A DNA stretch of 64,000 nucleotides. Source: Linanthus parryae. Taxonomy: Eukaryota > Streptophyta > Magnoliopsida > Ericales > Polemoniaceae. The notes below the pieces were generated by a model. The model was not told the origin of the DNA. It searched no databases and saw only the letters and a list, made by a program, of their open reading frames with translations. The stretch covers positions 18,759,363 through 18,823,362 of the forward strand of contig JALGPY010000010.1 of assembly GCA_023055425.1 (NCBI GenBank), given 5' to 3'. The position numbers and the translations under genes are program-made. Of this stretch, positions 46,537 to 55,750 are shown piece after piece (position 1 is the first letter of the stretch; every line of letters begins with the position of its first letter).

Positions 46537-46750
46537 CTGTGTTAGACGAGCAGTTGCTCGTCCCAGTGTAGACTGCTCGTCTCAGTATCAGTATGACAAT
46601 ATACTTAGACGAGCAGAACTCTTGTCTCAGTATATTGCCACATTGAGACGAGCAATCAAGAATGAGACGAAGGAATACAAACAGGGACGAGCATTAACTG
46701 GGACGAGAAACAACTGGGACGAGCAAACAAGTCTCACGTCCCAGTTGTTA
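46537..46750. repeat. W right motif cluster (GGGACGAG)
   Basis: About eleven copies in 210 bp in both orientations: AGACGAGCAGTTGCTCGTCCCA at the start forms an inverted pair, then GAGACGAGC, GGGACGAGC and a closing CGTCCCAGTTG. Same motif as 41795-42034 and 42733-42855. Confidence 0.75.
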
Positions 46751-46922
46751 AGAAGAGAGAAAAGAGAGTTTTGTTTTCAAAATAAAGTTAATTAAAAGAT
46801 AATTGAATTAGTTACAATGGTTAACCTAAGTCAGGTCAACAAATAAACATAAGTGAGAGACGGGTATTTTTCAAAGACCAATTCACCAGACGGGTAGGAC
46901 GCCAATTCTTTCCCATTCATCA

Positions 46923-47050
46923 TCTTCAAGGGAAAAGGAGTTTCTGAGTTGACTCAGGAACTGGAGGATGAGTCGACCCCTTTCTCTGCGTATCTCTCTC
47001 CGATCCCATTCATCTTCTCTCTCTCACCGATCCCCTCCCTCTTCTCTCTC
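46923..47050 (+). pseudogene. Gene-like passenger fragment in Y, second part
   Basis: Directly after W's right duplication the frame from 41027 resumes: IFKGKGVSELTQELEDESTP, then FSAYLS. It passes into CT-rich, leader-like sequence (CTCTCTCACCGATCCC). The join is in frame once one duplication copy is set aside. Confidence 0.45.
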
Positions 47051-47284
47051 TGTCTCTCCCCTCCTTCTCATCATGTCGTCGTCTCCGTGGAAGAGAGCAG
47101 GGAGGCTACGATGAAGTCAAATCGACGGACCGAGAGGACGAGGATTCCTGTGTTTTCAGACCTAAACACATAATAGTCCTATCCAAAACTACCCAAAGTC
47201 CCAACGGCTTGTCAAATTTGAAATTCTTTTTCCTATGTCCATTTTAAATTCCCCTACAGGTTTTAAATTTTTTTTTTTGGATAA

Positions 47285-48480
47285 CCTGGCTCTAATACCA
47301 ACTGTAACACCCCCAAATTGACCAAATCGGAAACCCGGGTGTGTCACTCTGTACCCGAGGTTAAACCTGGATACAAGGAGGTTTAGAGATAGAAAATCCA
47401 AACAAAACTTTCATAACTTTAAAGTAATACTTTATTGACAATTCAAATACTTGTGCCACTAACATGGGCAAATCAATCTAAACAGAGTTCTATATGAAGG
47501 TTCTTAAGAATTTAAATGTGATCTACTACTTGTACAAGTGATGATTCACGTCCCCGCTAAGCTATGCTCCCATCATGTATACCTCTGGCGCAGAAAACAA
47601 AAGAGAACACCACAATTTCCAAAGTCAGCGAAAATACTGAGTAAGTAACACCCAAGCATGTAAACAGATCATGAAGTAATTTGAAAACCACTTTGTAGTA
47701 GTTTTGCTAAACAAAGTGAGAGTAAAAGCTTTGACCCTTTTTTTTAAAGAAATAAGATGAGAGATTCCAATTTCATTTATTTTTTCCAAATCACATCCAT
47801 TATCCAAATAATGGGATTCCAAAACTCATGATATTCCATTTTCCATTAATAACATCCAATCCAAAAACCAATTTATTAATTTGTTGATATGGGGAAAACC
47901 AACCAACCACTTCGCAAGCATCCAAGACCTTAAGTGTCGACACCCCCTTACAGACTTCTTGCGGCCAGAAGAGTAAGTACAAGGAGCTATCCGGGGACTT
48001 GAAACCGGATTAAATAAATTAAATTGGACGAGAGATCGAAGTCAACACGCCCAATGCCCATAGTAACCATACAACAATAATCATCACCGTACAACTCTTC
48101 CACTTTACGTTATAATCGATTATTAGATTGAAGTGATATTTTTAGAGAACATTTCAATTCGAAACAAGTATTAAAGTAGCACATATTTTGCATAAAATCA
48201 TTTTGAGACAAGTAGGAATGAAAACATTTGACACGAAAAGAGGAATGGGCGCTAGGCCTGGCATGTTTACTTACCTTTAATATCAAGCAAAGCAAAATCA
48301 CTTCCTAGTAATATTCGACGTGTCCTTCGTCAACGAAATTGTCGCCTACAAATTAAATAGTATCCTAATCAACACATTGCACACGAAGTCCTATAGGTAA
48401 ATGAAATAAATCCCGTACTAACTCTCCCCAACCTTTACTAAGGCGAACAACCTCTTTTATAGAAAAATACACTTTATAGA
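47285..48480 (-). repeat. Chromovirus-like LTR end with primer site
   Basis: On the minus strand the LTR ends GGGGGTGTTACA at 47303, followed by TTGGTATTAGAGCCAGG (primer site for initiator Met with one change). The LTR side carries GTGTGTCACTCTGTACCCGA, GTAAGTAACACCCAAGCA and CTTAAGTGTCGACACCC, the last shared with H at 33730. Upper limit uncertain. No internal coding follows below 47285, so it is truncated. Confidence 0.5.
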
Positions 48481-48837
48481 GTTAACGTTTATTATTGTAA
48501 AACATAGCTATAGTTATAAAAATATAACTTATAAGATTAACTAATTATTTCCCTTATTATAGGGTAGAGAAGCATATTATTTTTCCCCAAAACAATAATA
48601 ATTCTAATAGTAATTCCTCCCAACCAAACAAGCCTTAGTAGAGAGCATAAGTTATAAACTAACTAACTTTTATCTAAAAGAAATAATAAGTTTATTTGAA
48701 GAAAATAACTTATTCTAATTTGTTATAAGCTTATAAAAATAAATTAGAAATATATATTTTATCACCCTCACATTATATTTTTATTTTGAGTAAAGATGAG
48801 TACCAAAAAGATCATTCTAAGCTTGTGCAAAAAGAAT

Positions 48838-48912
48838 TGTCCCTAATGGGGTTTGAACCCATGACATTCTTCTCAAACTTCACCAAATCCTCACTTCCCA
48901 ACTACTGGGACA
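48838..48912 (-). repeat. tRNA-like sequence (SINE-type head)
   Basis: 75 bp whose ends pair (TGTCCC with GGGACA). It has a perfect T arm ATGGG-TTCAAAC-CCCAT near its 3' side, and the B box GGTTCAAACC. The D arm and anticodon arm do not fold convincingly and no CCA or gene context supports a working tRNA. Confidence 0.4.
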
Positions 48913-49193
48913 CATCCCCTTTAGTTCTCTCATTCCCAACTAATTATATTAAATAACAGTGAAGAGGGAACAAAACCAAAAATAAATAAATAAAAGAAAC
49001 CCAATCGGGTTTGTGTACCCGAGAGAGAGCGACGGGACAGAGAGCCCGACGGTGGCGAGGACGACGATGGCAAGGAACGGTGGCGATGAAGACGCCGCTG
49101 ACGGAGGCGGTGGCCGACGATGAGGACGGCAGCGGGAAGGCGGCGGAGCAGCGGCGGCAAGGGCAGTCGCGGGTCTGCTCGTCGGGCAGAGCA

Positions 49194-49252
49194 AGAGAGA
49201 GAGAGAGAGATTGAACGGGAGAGAGAGAGACATAGAGAGAGAGAGAGAGAGA
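49194..49252. repeat. (GA)n microsatellite
   Basis: About 60 bp of GA with interruptions (GAGATTGAACGG, ACAT). It adjoins a GC-rich stretch 49020-49190 (GACGGTGGCGAGGACGACGA) that looks like coding or leader sequence of captured host origin, but no family is recognised. Confidence 0.8.
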
Positions 49253-49990
49253 TTAGTGTTGGTGTGGGTCGAAATCCTCACTTGAAGGAGGATTTTATAA
49301 GCCTTGTTTGAAGAATCCGGCAAGAGGTAGGAGAGTTTCAGGGTCAAACTTTGGTTTCGAATTGGGTCATGTTTTGGGCGAAAATTGGATTGCTTGGTGA
49401 GAAATTATCGATCTTTGGTGAGATTAAGTCGAATAGGGAGTGGATTGGGACTGAAATCGTTGAATGTGGTGGTGTTTGTGTTGGAGGCGGCATGGTGGTG
49501 GAGAAGAGTCTCCTGCTGTTGCAGGAGATGAAAAAGATGATAGTATTAGGTTAAAGACACTTTCACCCCCATAAGTTTAGGTGAAAGACAAGTAATACCC
49601 CACCAATTAAGTTAAGGACATTATTAAAGTTATGAAAAATACATAAAAGCCCCACATCTATAATAACTATAAAAATCAACTTCCTACCAATAAAATTAAC
49701 TCCCAATACTTATACTAATGTCATATTGATACCAAATAATATCATAAAATATAATAGTAGCATATTAACACCCAATACTTATAATATTATTATATTATCA
49801 CTCAATAATTATAGTAATATCATAAATACCCATTTTCACAAAACGGGGTATTTCAATTGGTCTTTTTTCTCATGCTGTTAGTCAACTATTAGCTTCCATC
49901 CAAAAAAAGGTACATAGTGTCTTTTTCCAAACAACAGGGTAGCGGAGTGGATTTAATCCTAAAGTCAGGGGTGGTCAGTGTCTTTTACCC
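49253..49990. other. Right part of Y, no gene
   Basis: 49253-49545 has a short open frame without recognised family. From 49546 a second sequence like Y's end (TTAGGTTAAAGACACTTTCACC) begins. The stretch to 49860 is AT-rich with ATACTTATAATA words. This may be a small related MITE or a duplicated Y end. The true right end of Y is 49900-49990. Confidence 0.4.
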
Positions 49991-50122
49991 TAAATGTCAA
50001 AAGTGCTTTTCCACATCAATTTTATACGGAGTTTACTAAACACTTTTTGTGTATTCACAACAGCTTTCTCATAGTGCTTTTACACAGCAGCTCTCCCAAC
50101 CGCCACAGCATTACCAAACTAG
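49991..50122. mobile_element. Z: hAT-type MITE, right half
   Basis: Continues the MITE after Y: AAAGTGCTTTTCCACATC, ACAGCTTTCTCATAGTGC, then the inverted end CATTACCAAACTAGCCC. Composition and words mirror 40106-40314. Confidence 0.6.
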
Positions 50123-50224
50123 CCCTTGATATCCTAACTCTGCCATCTACGAACACCAACCCGCCTCCTTCTCTGTCCATTAAACCAACCTCCACGTCCA
50201 CCTCCATCTTTGTCCCTCTCTCTG

Positions 50225-50225
<1 letters not shown>

Positions 50226-50307
<82 letters not shown>
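50226..50307. repeat. (CT)n microsatellite
   Basis: About 80 bp of nearly uninterrupted CT; a second run of about 30 bp lies at 50563-50594. Any open frame across it is an artefact of the repeat. Confidence 0.95.
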
Positions 50308-50311
<4 letters not shown>

Positions 50312-50561
50312 TCCACCATTCGGACCAGGTCCCCCAACAAATTATAGAGAAATTGGTAGTAGTCAATCCACAAATGAAGTTCAAACCTGTAACTACTGAT
50401 TCAAATGAAACTCGATCTGTTACCTTGCCTGATACCTCATCTCAGCCACCGCTGCTGCCCCAGCAAACCACTAAGACGTTCAAGGATGACCATTTCTGGG
50501 TAAGACGTTGCCAGCAAGAACCGCCACCGTAGCAGAGTAAGAGTACCTCTACCACCGCTGC

Positions 50562-50597
<36 letters not shown>

Positions 50598-51169
50598 GGA
50601 CGAGAATTTAATGGTTTTGTTCCTCGTTTGGTAGTTATAGGAGGTGAAGACTATGGCGGCTGAGTTTTTCTAGTTTGTGTTTCAGCTGAAATCAAATGGG
50701 GGTTCCGATGAGTGGTTGAATATGAGAAGTTAGAAGTCAAAATCGATTGAGTTTTGGTTGATGCAGGTTTTCTCATATTAGGTTTGGATACAATTAGCTG
50801 TGGTTCAAATTGTTTGAAAGAAAATGGGGTATATTGTACTGATAATACGTCTCAGAATTGATTGTCGCGAAATAGACCATAAGATGATGAGGATTGAACT
50901 GCTGGCATTTTGGCTTGTTCCCATATTGGTCAAGTACATTGCATGTTTCATGACATAATTTGTACCGGCGTTTATTAATTGCTCTTACCAGGTTTGAATC
51001 TTAATTGACGGAAGTTAATTCATGAAGTGATTGATGGTTGTGAAAATCATTGGTGATGTTGATTTAGTGGCGGTGGTGGAGGTGGTGGTCGTCAAGAACA
51101 CCAAGAACATGAAGAACTTCAACAAAATAAACCTAAAAACAAAAAGAGGGGGAAAATGGTCATAAAAAG
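50308..51169. other. Right interior of X, gene-like but unassigned
   Basis: 50335-50530 reads as a possible exon ([40 protein letters not shown]). 50600-51100 looks like intron or untranslated sequence. Could be a captured host fragment. I recognise no family. Confidence 0.3.
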
Positions 51170-51322
51170 TCATAGTGCACCCTTCCACGGACTAAGACTA
51201 ACAGAAGGGTGGTATTTGTCCAACGTCCATCCACTGACAGGAATACTTTTTGTATATCTCCGAATAGAAGGGGGTTTTTTGTATATTATCTAAACACGTA
51301 GGGTGATTTTTGTCTTTTACCC

Positions 51323-51850
51323 ATTTCTTTTTGAAGTCGTGTTAGAATTTCTTACCTGTAATCAAAGAAAGCATTTTGAAATGGCAAAAAGGAGAACGAA
51401 ACAAGTGGGTCCAAAATTATAGAAAGACTCAAAAATGGTCAAGAAATGGTCTTACTTTCACTCTCACTTTAACAAAACGTTTGTGTTTTATTTTGCAGAG
51501 TTGGGTGGGTTAGGTACTTAGGTTCACAGTTGATTACCGCCACTATCCAAATTTCCATACCTATATCTGCTACCATCAACCACTGGTTGAGCTAAATATC
51601 AACTTAATATACTCATAGTGAGTTTACATAGTTTAGGATTGTGAGTTTTTGTTCCAATAGACTAGTGTAATTGGTAAATTTTGTAGTCAAGACTAGTTAT
51701 TTTAGGATGCGCCTCTTGTAAAATGCATGACCATTTGCCGATTGTATTGGAGCTCAGTATTGCACTACGTTTTCTGGGCTATTGATCATATAGTTTTACT
51801 TAACTTCTTTATATTTTGCATAAAAACATTGATTTGCCTACTATATAATT
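51323..51850. other. Unassigned spacer between X and J
   Basis: Starts with X's right duplication ATTTCTTTT and ends with J's duplication CTATATAATT. AT-rich, no credible coding. Confidence 0.4.
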
Positions 51851-52799
51851 GAGGAAGAACCCAAAATACCCCTATGTCGTACTTAAAATACCAAAATACC
51901 ACACTTTTGGTGGAAAATCCCAAAATGCCACTGTTTGAAACTTCATTTTGGTCTTGGGGTTTCTACGCAATGCAACCTGTTTAGAACTCGAGGCTTATGT
52001 GTATTTTGGACAGGCTGAAGACGAAAATTATGTTTTTGGGAAGCTATTATTTTTAATCTATTTTTCAAAAAATTAATTACCCATGTATTGATGTTGACAC
52101 ATAATTACAACAAATTGCTTCGACGAAAGTTAATCAAATCTTCTCTCAAAAAAAATGTTAATCAAATCCAATCGGAAGATGTATTTTTTTAAACTAATGG
52201 GAGAAGTTATCTTTGAAATATCAAAATGCTAAACTTCAAAAACCAATTGAATATTACCACAGTACAACCCCTTTTGTTCATCTGCAAAATATCACCAGCC
52301 CCAGCATCACCAGTACAACGGCAATCAGACCCTTTAAGCAAAATTTCATTTTGTCATACCTGCATAAATTAAATACAAACGAATGGCCTTATTTCAACCA
52401 AATCACAAAACAAAAAACAAACAGAATCATAATTCAAAGAAATCACAGAACAAACGAAATTGAAATCTCGAGGTAGTGAAATTGTAACAGAGATTAGAAC
52501 GAACAAAGTTTAACATAACAGATAGATGGTTGTAATTGTGTCAACTTTAATTGATGGTTAATAATCTTAGATAAAAAATAGCCTAGAAAAAATAGCTTTT
52601 TAGAAACCTCATTTTTGGAGGTTTTGGTGTAATGTTTAGTCTAACAGACAAGGAAACCTCAAGTAGAAAACAGGTTGCACTGCATAGAAACCTCACGATC
52701 AAAACGAGGTTCAAAACAGTGGCACTTTTGGGTTTTTTATCATAACAGTGGTATTTTGGTATTTTAAGTACAAAATGAGGGTATTTTGGGTTCTTCCTC
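51851..52799. mobile_element. J: non-autonomous Mutator-type element
   Basis: 949 bp with about 150-bp inverted ends (GAGGAAGAACCCAAAATACC and inverse). Perfect 10-bp direct duplication CTATATAATT flanks it (51841-51850; 52800-52809). The interior has an 87-codon frame without recognisable family. The end sequence differs from X, Y and W, so it is a separate family. Confidence 0.85.
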
Positions 52800-52983
52800 C
52801 TATATAATTAGAGATGCTCTAAGTTTTGAGGATCCCAATCACATATAACATTAATTATCCCACAATCTAGTGCTACCAACAAAAATTGTGACAAAATCGG
52901 AGAAATAAACAACGAGAATGTATGGGCAACCAAAATTTAAACTATTTTCTGAATGAGTGATGAGGATGAAAGTATCTGTAGTG

Positions 52984-53490
52984 TGAAAGGAATCAACGAT
53001 TCCAAAGAAGACTAAAAGATGTGAAAGATCAAGAACCCAGAAAAGGAAACAAACAAGGAATAATTCCATTGATAATTTTGGCAGAGCTTCGCTGCCATTG
53101 TTGCAGAGAAGACAGAACAACAAGAAACCTAGAGCCGCAAGGCTTATATAGCCCTGAATCCAAACGGTCACATTTTGGACCGTTGGATTGAACAAGAAAA
53201 GATCTCGGCCATAGATGCAGATCTTATTATTACAAGTTTACCACAAACTTTGAGTAAATTGAGAAATAACCTAGCAAGGTTGAGAAGAGTATTAAACAAC
53301 TCTTTGATAATATGAAACATGCAACTTAAGTCTTGGAAAATACCAAAAGAGCACCAAGACATTTGAGAAGACTGTAAATTGATCTTTCAGCAAGAGAGTT
53401 GACTTCATTTTCAGCTTTGACTTTGACTTCTTCTTTGAATCTTGACTTCATTGACTTTTCTTCATCAATTTTGACTCATGTCTGCTAATA
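52984..53490 (-). repeat. K 3' LTR
   Basis: TGTTAGCAGACATG-type start (here TATTAGC, terminal TG changed) to TTTCA. 507 bp. Confidence 0.93.
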
Positions 53491-53503
53491 CCCTCCCTCA
53501 AAC
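53491..53503 (-). other. K polypurine tract
   Basis: GTTTGAGGGAGGG on the minus strand, directly before the 3' LTR and overlapping the polyprotein stop at 53498-53500. Confidence 0.75.
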
Positions 53504-55750
53504 TGATGGTGGTTGAGACACCATCAGTTTGTGCTTGAGATAATGAAATGGTAAAGCTGCCAGTCCTTTGGTGAAAATGTCCCCCAGCTGATCTGCAGAA
53601 TGAACATATGAAACCAGTAATTGTTTCTTTAAACACTTTTCTCTAACAAAATGATAATCTAGTTCAATGTGTTTTGTTCTAGCATGCATAATAGGGTTTG
53701 CAGTCATAGCAATTGCAGATTCATTGTCACAAAATAATGTAGGAGGATGAGGCATAAAAATGTGAAGATCATGAAACAGATATTGAAACCAACAAAGTTC
53801 TGCTGCTGTTGTGGCGAGAGCTCTGTATTCAGATTCAGCAGAAGATCTGGATACAGTGGGTTGCTTTTTAGCAGCCCAGTGAATAGGATTATTTCCCAAA
53901 AATATTACAAAACCAGTGGTGCTTCTCCTGTCAGTTGGGTTACCAGCCCAATCTGCATCAGAGTAAGCATGTAAATTGAGAGAGCTAGAGTTGTAAAGAA
54001 TTCCTTCACTGATAGTGCCTTTTATATACCTCAGAATTCTTTTGGCACCAATGAGATGTTGAGTAGTAGGCATATGCATAAATTGACAAAGATGGTTTAC
54101 AGCAAAACATATATCAGGTCTTGTAAAGGTTAAATATTGAAGAGCACCTAATAGATGTCTGAAAGGAGTGGGATTTTCAAGTAATGCACCATCATGAGCA
54201 TGGTATTTAATACCAGAAGTAGTAGGAGTGTCGCAAGAAGTGCAGGAAAGCATATTGAATCTAAGAATTAGATCATTGATGTAATTATGTTGATGAATAA
54301 AAATGCCTTTAGCAGATCTTTGAATTTCTAAACCCAAAAAGTAAGTTAAAGGACCCAGATCAGTCATGCTAAACTCAGTACCAAGTTTGGACACAAGATA
54401 TTTCATATAAGCAGTATCATTTCCAGTAAGAATGATGTCATCTACATATAACAATAAGATAGTAATAGATTGAGGATGAGAGGTGTATCTAATAAACATA
54501 GAAGTGTCAGCCACAGATGCAACAAATCCAAGAGATAAAATAAAACTAGTAAATCTCTCAAACCAGACTCTAGGTGCCTGTTTGAGACCATATATAGCTT
54601 TGTTTAATTTGCACACAAAATGGGGATGAAGTGGATCTTTAAATCCAGGTGGTTGTTGCATATAAACTGTTTCTCTCAAATAACCATGTAAAAAGGCATT
54701 TTTGACATCAAGTTGATTCAGAGGCCAGTTCATGGAAGCAGCTAAGGCAATGACAGTTCTAACAGTTGCATGTTTAACAACAGGACTGAAAGTTTCTTCA
54801 AAGTCAATGCCAGGAGTTTGATTGAAGCCCTTGGCAACCAATCTAGCTTTGTATCTAGATATGGTGCCATTTGGGTTGTATTTTGTCCTGAAGACCCATT
54901 TGTTCCCAACAATATTTGCATTGTTGGGAGGAGGTACTAGGGTCCAGGTGTTTTGATGTTGGAGGCTAGAAAATTCTTCAGCCATTGCATTAAGCCACTG
55001 AGAATGTTTTCTAGCTTCACTAAAACAAGTAGGATCATTTAAGAAAGGAGAGATATCAGAGTTACCAGAGGTGGCTGTGAATCCAATCACTTTCTTTTTG
55101 ACAATCCCAGACTTGCTTCTTGTCTGCATGGGATGTCCACCAGCTGGAAAAGCATTAGACCCTTGTTCAGTTGCCAAGCCTGGGGTTGGTACATTTGTGG
55201 TTTCATCAGCTTCTGTGTGGGAGGCATCATTTGAAGTTGTAGTGTCCGGCTGCAGAGCTGGAACAGGGTCTAGCTCCACCTGAGCATGGTGGCTCCCAGA
55301 GACAGGTGTAGTACTGTTCTTATCAGCTAAGTTGGCATAATCAAGAGTAGTAGTGTGTTCTGTATCAGGTGTGTGACTAGGATCAAGTGTAGAAGAGTTC
55401 TCATTCAGTGTACCTGTCATAACATCAAAAGATAAGTCAGTAAATGGAAGAGTAGAGGCAGACACATTAATGTTGGAATTAGAATCATTAATGTGTGTAG
55501 AGTTAGGTGTAACATTTAAGTCAGGTGAATGCATGGAACTAGATGCAGTAATAAATGCAGTATCTGGTAGTGTAATAGATGTATCACCAATTTTGAAATC
55601 ATCAATTTTGTCAAAGTTGACATTTTGACTTTTCTGATATGGAAAAATGTGTTCATCAAATATCACATCTCTACTGATAAAAAATTTTTGTGCAGATTTG
55701 TCAAAGCAGACATAACCCTTATAGTTTTGTGCATAACCAAGAAATACACA
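53498..55750 (-). CDS. K polyprotein, second part: integrase end, RT, RNase H
   Basis: Same frame as the upstream part, after the stop at 55751-55753. It opens CVFLGYAQNYKGYVCFDKSA (integrase C-terminus). A variable Ser/Thr/Asp-rich linker of about 200 residues follows. RT: NTWTLVPPPNNANIVGNKWV, YKARLVAKGFNQTPGIDFEE, QLDVKNAFLHGYLRETVYMQ, LLLYVDDIILTGND (catalytic YVDD near 54440). RNase H: HAYSDADWAGNPTDRRSTTG, SSAESEYRALATTAAELCWF, QLGDIFTKGLAALPFHYL, then stop. All RT and RNase H signature residues are present. Lineage Ale/Retrofit is inferred from motif style. Confidence 0.92.
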   Translation of the reverse strand, partial: CVFLGYAQNYKGYVCFDKSAQKFFISRDVIFDEHIFPYQKSQNVNFDKIDDFKIGDTSITLPDTAFITASSSMHSPDLNVTPNSTHINDSNSNINVSASTLPFTDLSFDVMTGTLNENSSTLDPSHTPDTEHTTTLDYANLADKNSTTPVSGSHHAQVELDPVPALQPDTTTSNDASHTEADETTNVPTPGLATEQGSNAFPAGGHPMQTRSKSGIVKKKVIGFTATSGNSDISPFLNDPTCFSEARKHSQWLNAMAEEFSSLQHQNTWTLVPPPNNANIVGNKWVFRTKYNPNGTISRYKARLVAKGFNQTPGIDFEETFSPVVKHATVRTVIALAASMNWPLNQLDVKNAFLHGYLRETVYMQQPPGFKDPLHPHFVCKLNKAIYGLKQAPRVWFERFTSFILSLGFVASVADTSMFIRYTSHPQSITILLLYVDDIILTGNDTAYMKYLVSKLGTEFSMTDLGPLTYFLGLEIQRSAKGIFIHQHNYINDLILRFNMLSCTSCDTPTTSGIKYHAHDGALLENPTPFRHLLGALQYLTFTRPDICFAVNHLCQFMHMPTTQHLIGAKRILRYIKGTISEGILYNSSSLNLHAYSDADWAGNPTDRRSTTGFVIFLGNNPIHWAAKKQPTVSRSSAESEYRALATTAAELCWFQYLFHDLHIFMPHPPTLFCDNESAIAMTANPIMHARTKHIELDYHFVREKCLKKQLLVSYVHSADQLGDIFTKGLAALPFHYLKHKLMVSQPPSV

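Larger units (their letters stand above)
41028..46912 (+). mobile_element. W: Mutator-like element with MuDR-type transposase
   Basis: 5.9 kb bounded by the perfect direct duplication CCATTCATCA (41018-41027; 46913-46922). Degenerate inverted ends share GTCTG(G)TGAATTGGTCTT(A/T)GAAAAAT at 41048-41073 and 46869-46896. It encodes a broken transposase, has GACGAG-motif clusters at both sides, a 197-bp tandem repeat and an acidic ORF. It inserted in the gene-like fragment of Y. Confidence 0.82.
40315..49990. mobile_element. Y: Mutator-like element with gene-like passenger, inserted in Z
   Basis: Ends GGGTAAAAGACACTGACGACC at 40315 and its inverse at 49990, with about 80 bp of strong inverted similarity including AGGATTAAATCCACTC. 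A degenerate 9-bp duplication (7/9) flanks it. The end sequence GGGTAAAAGACA is shared with X, so X and Y are likely one family. Y carries a host-gene-like segment (40801 on; resumed at 46923), the W insertion, a chromovirus-like LTR piece and simple repeats. Confidence 0.7.
39446..51322. mobile_element. X: outer Mutator-like element, 11.9 kb including nested insertions
   Basis: Left end GGGTAGAAGAAAAAAACCACC, then GTGTTCGG...ATATAC, repeated in reverse at 51170-51322 (GGTGATTTTTGTCTTTTACCC end). The inverted ends share about 120 bp. A perfect 9-bp duplication ATTTCTTTT flanks it (39437-39445; 51323-51331), the Mutator-superfamily size. Without the nested Z/Y/W insertions X would be about 1.9 kb and appears non-autonomous. 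Confidence 0.85.

Noticed and set aside
48949..49347. Pro/Ala/Ser-rich minus-strand frame of 132 codons
   Set aside because: Runs through GC-rich and GA-repeat DNA; low complexity and no domain. The stretch may be captured host leader or coding DNA, but this frame is not supported.
49546..49570. Second Y-like end inside Y as the true left end of a small MITE
   Set aside because: Similar to Y's end (GGTTAAAGACACTTTCACC), but flanks of 40315 and 49990 form one split hAT MITE and share a degenerate 9-bp duplication. The large element is therefore better supported; the inner end stays unexplained.
50226..50384. Open frames of Arg/Glu or Leu/Ser alternation
   Set aside because: Produced purely by the (CT)n/(GA)n microsatellite; no stop can occur in such a repeat, so openness is not evidence of coding.
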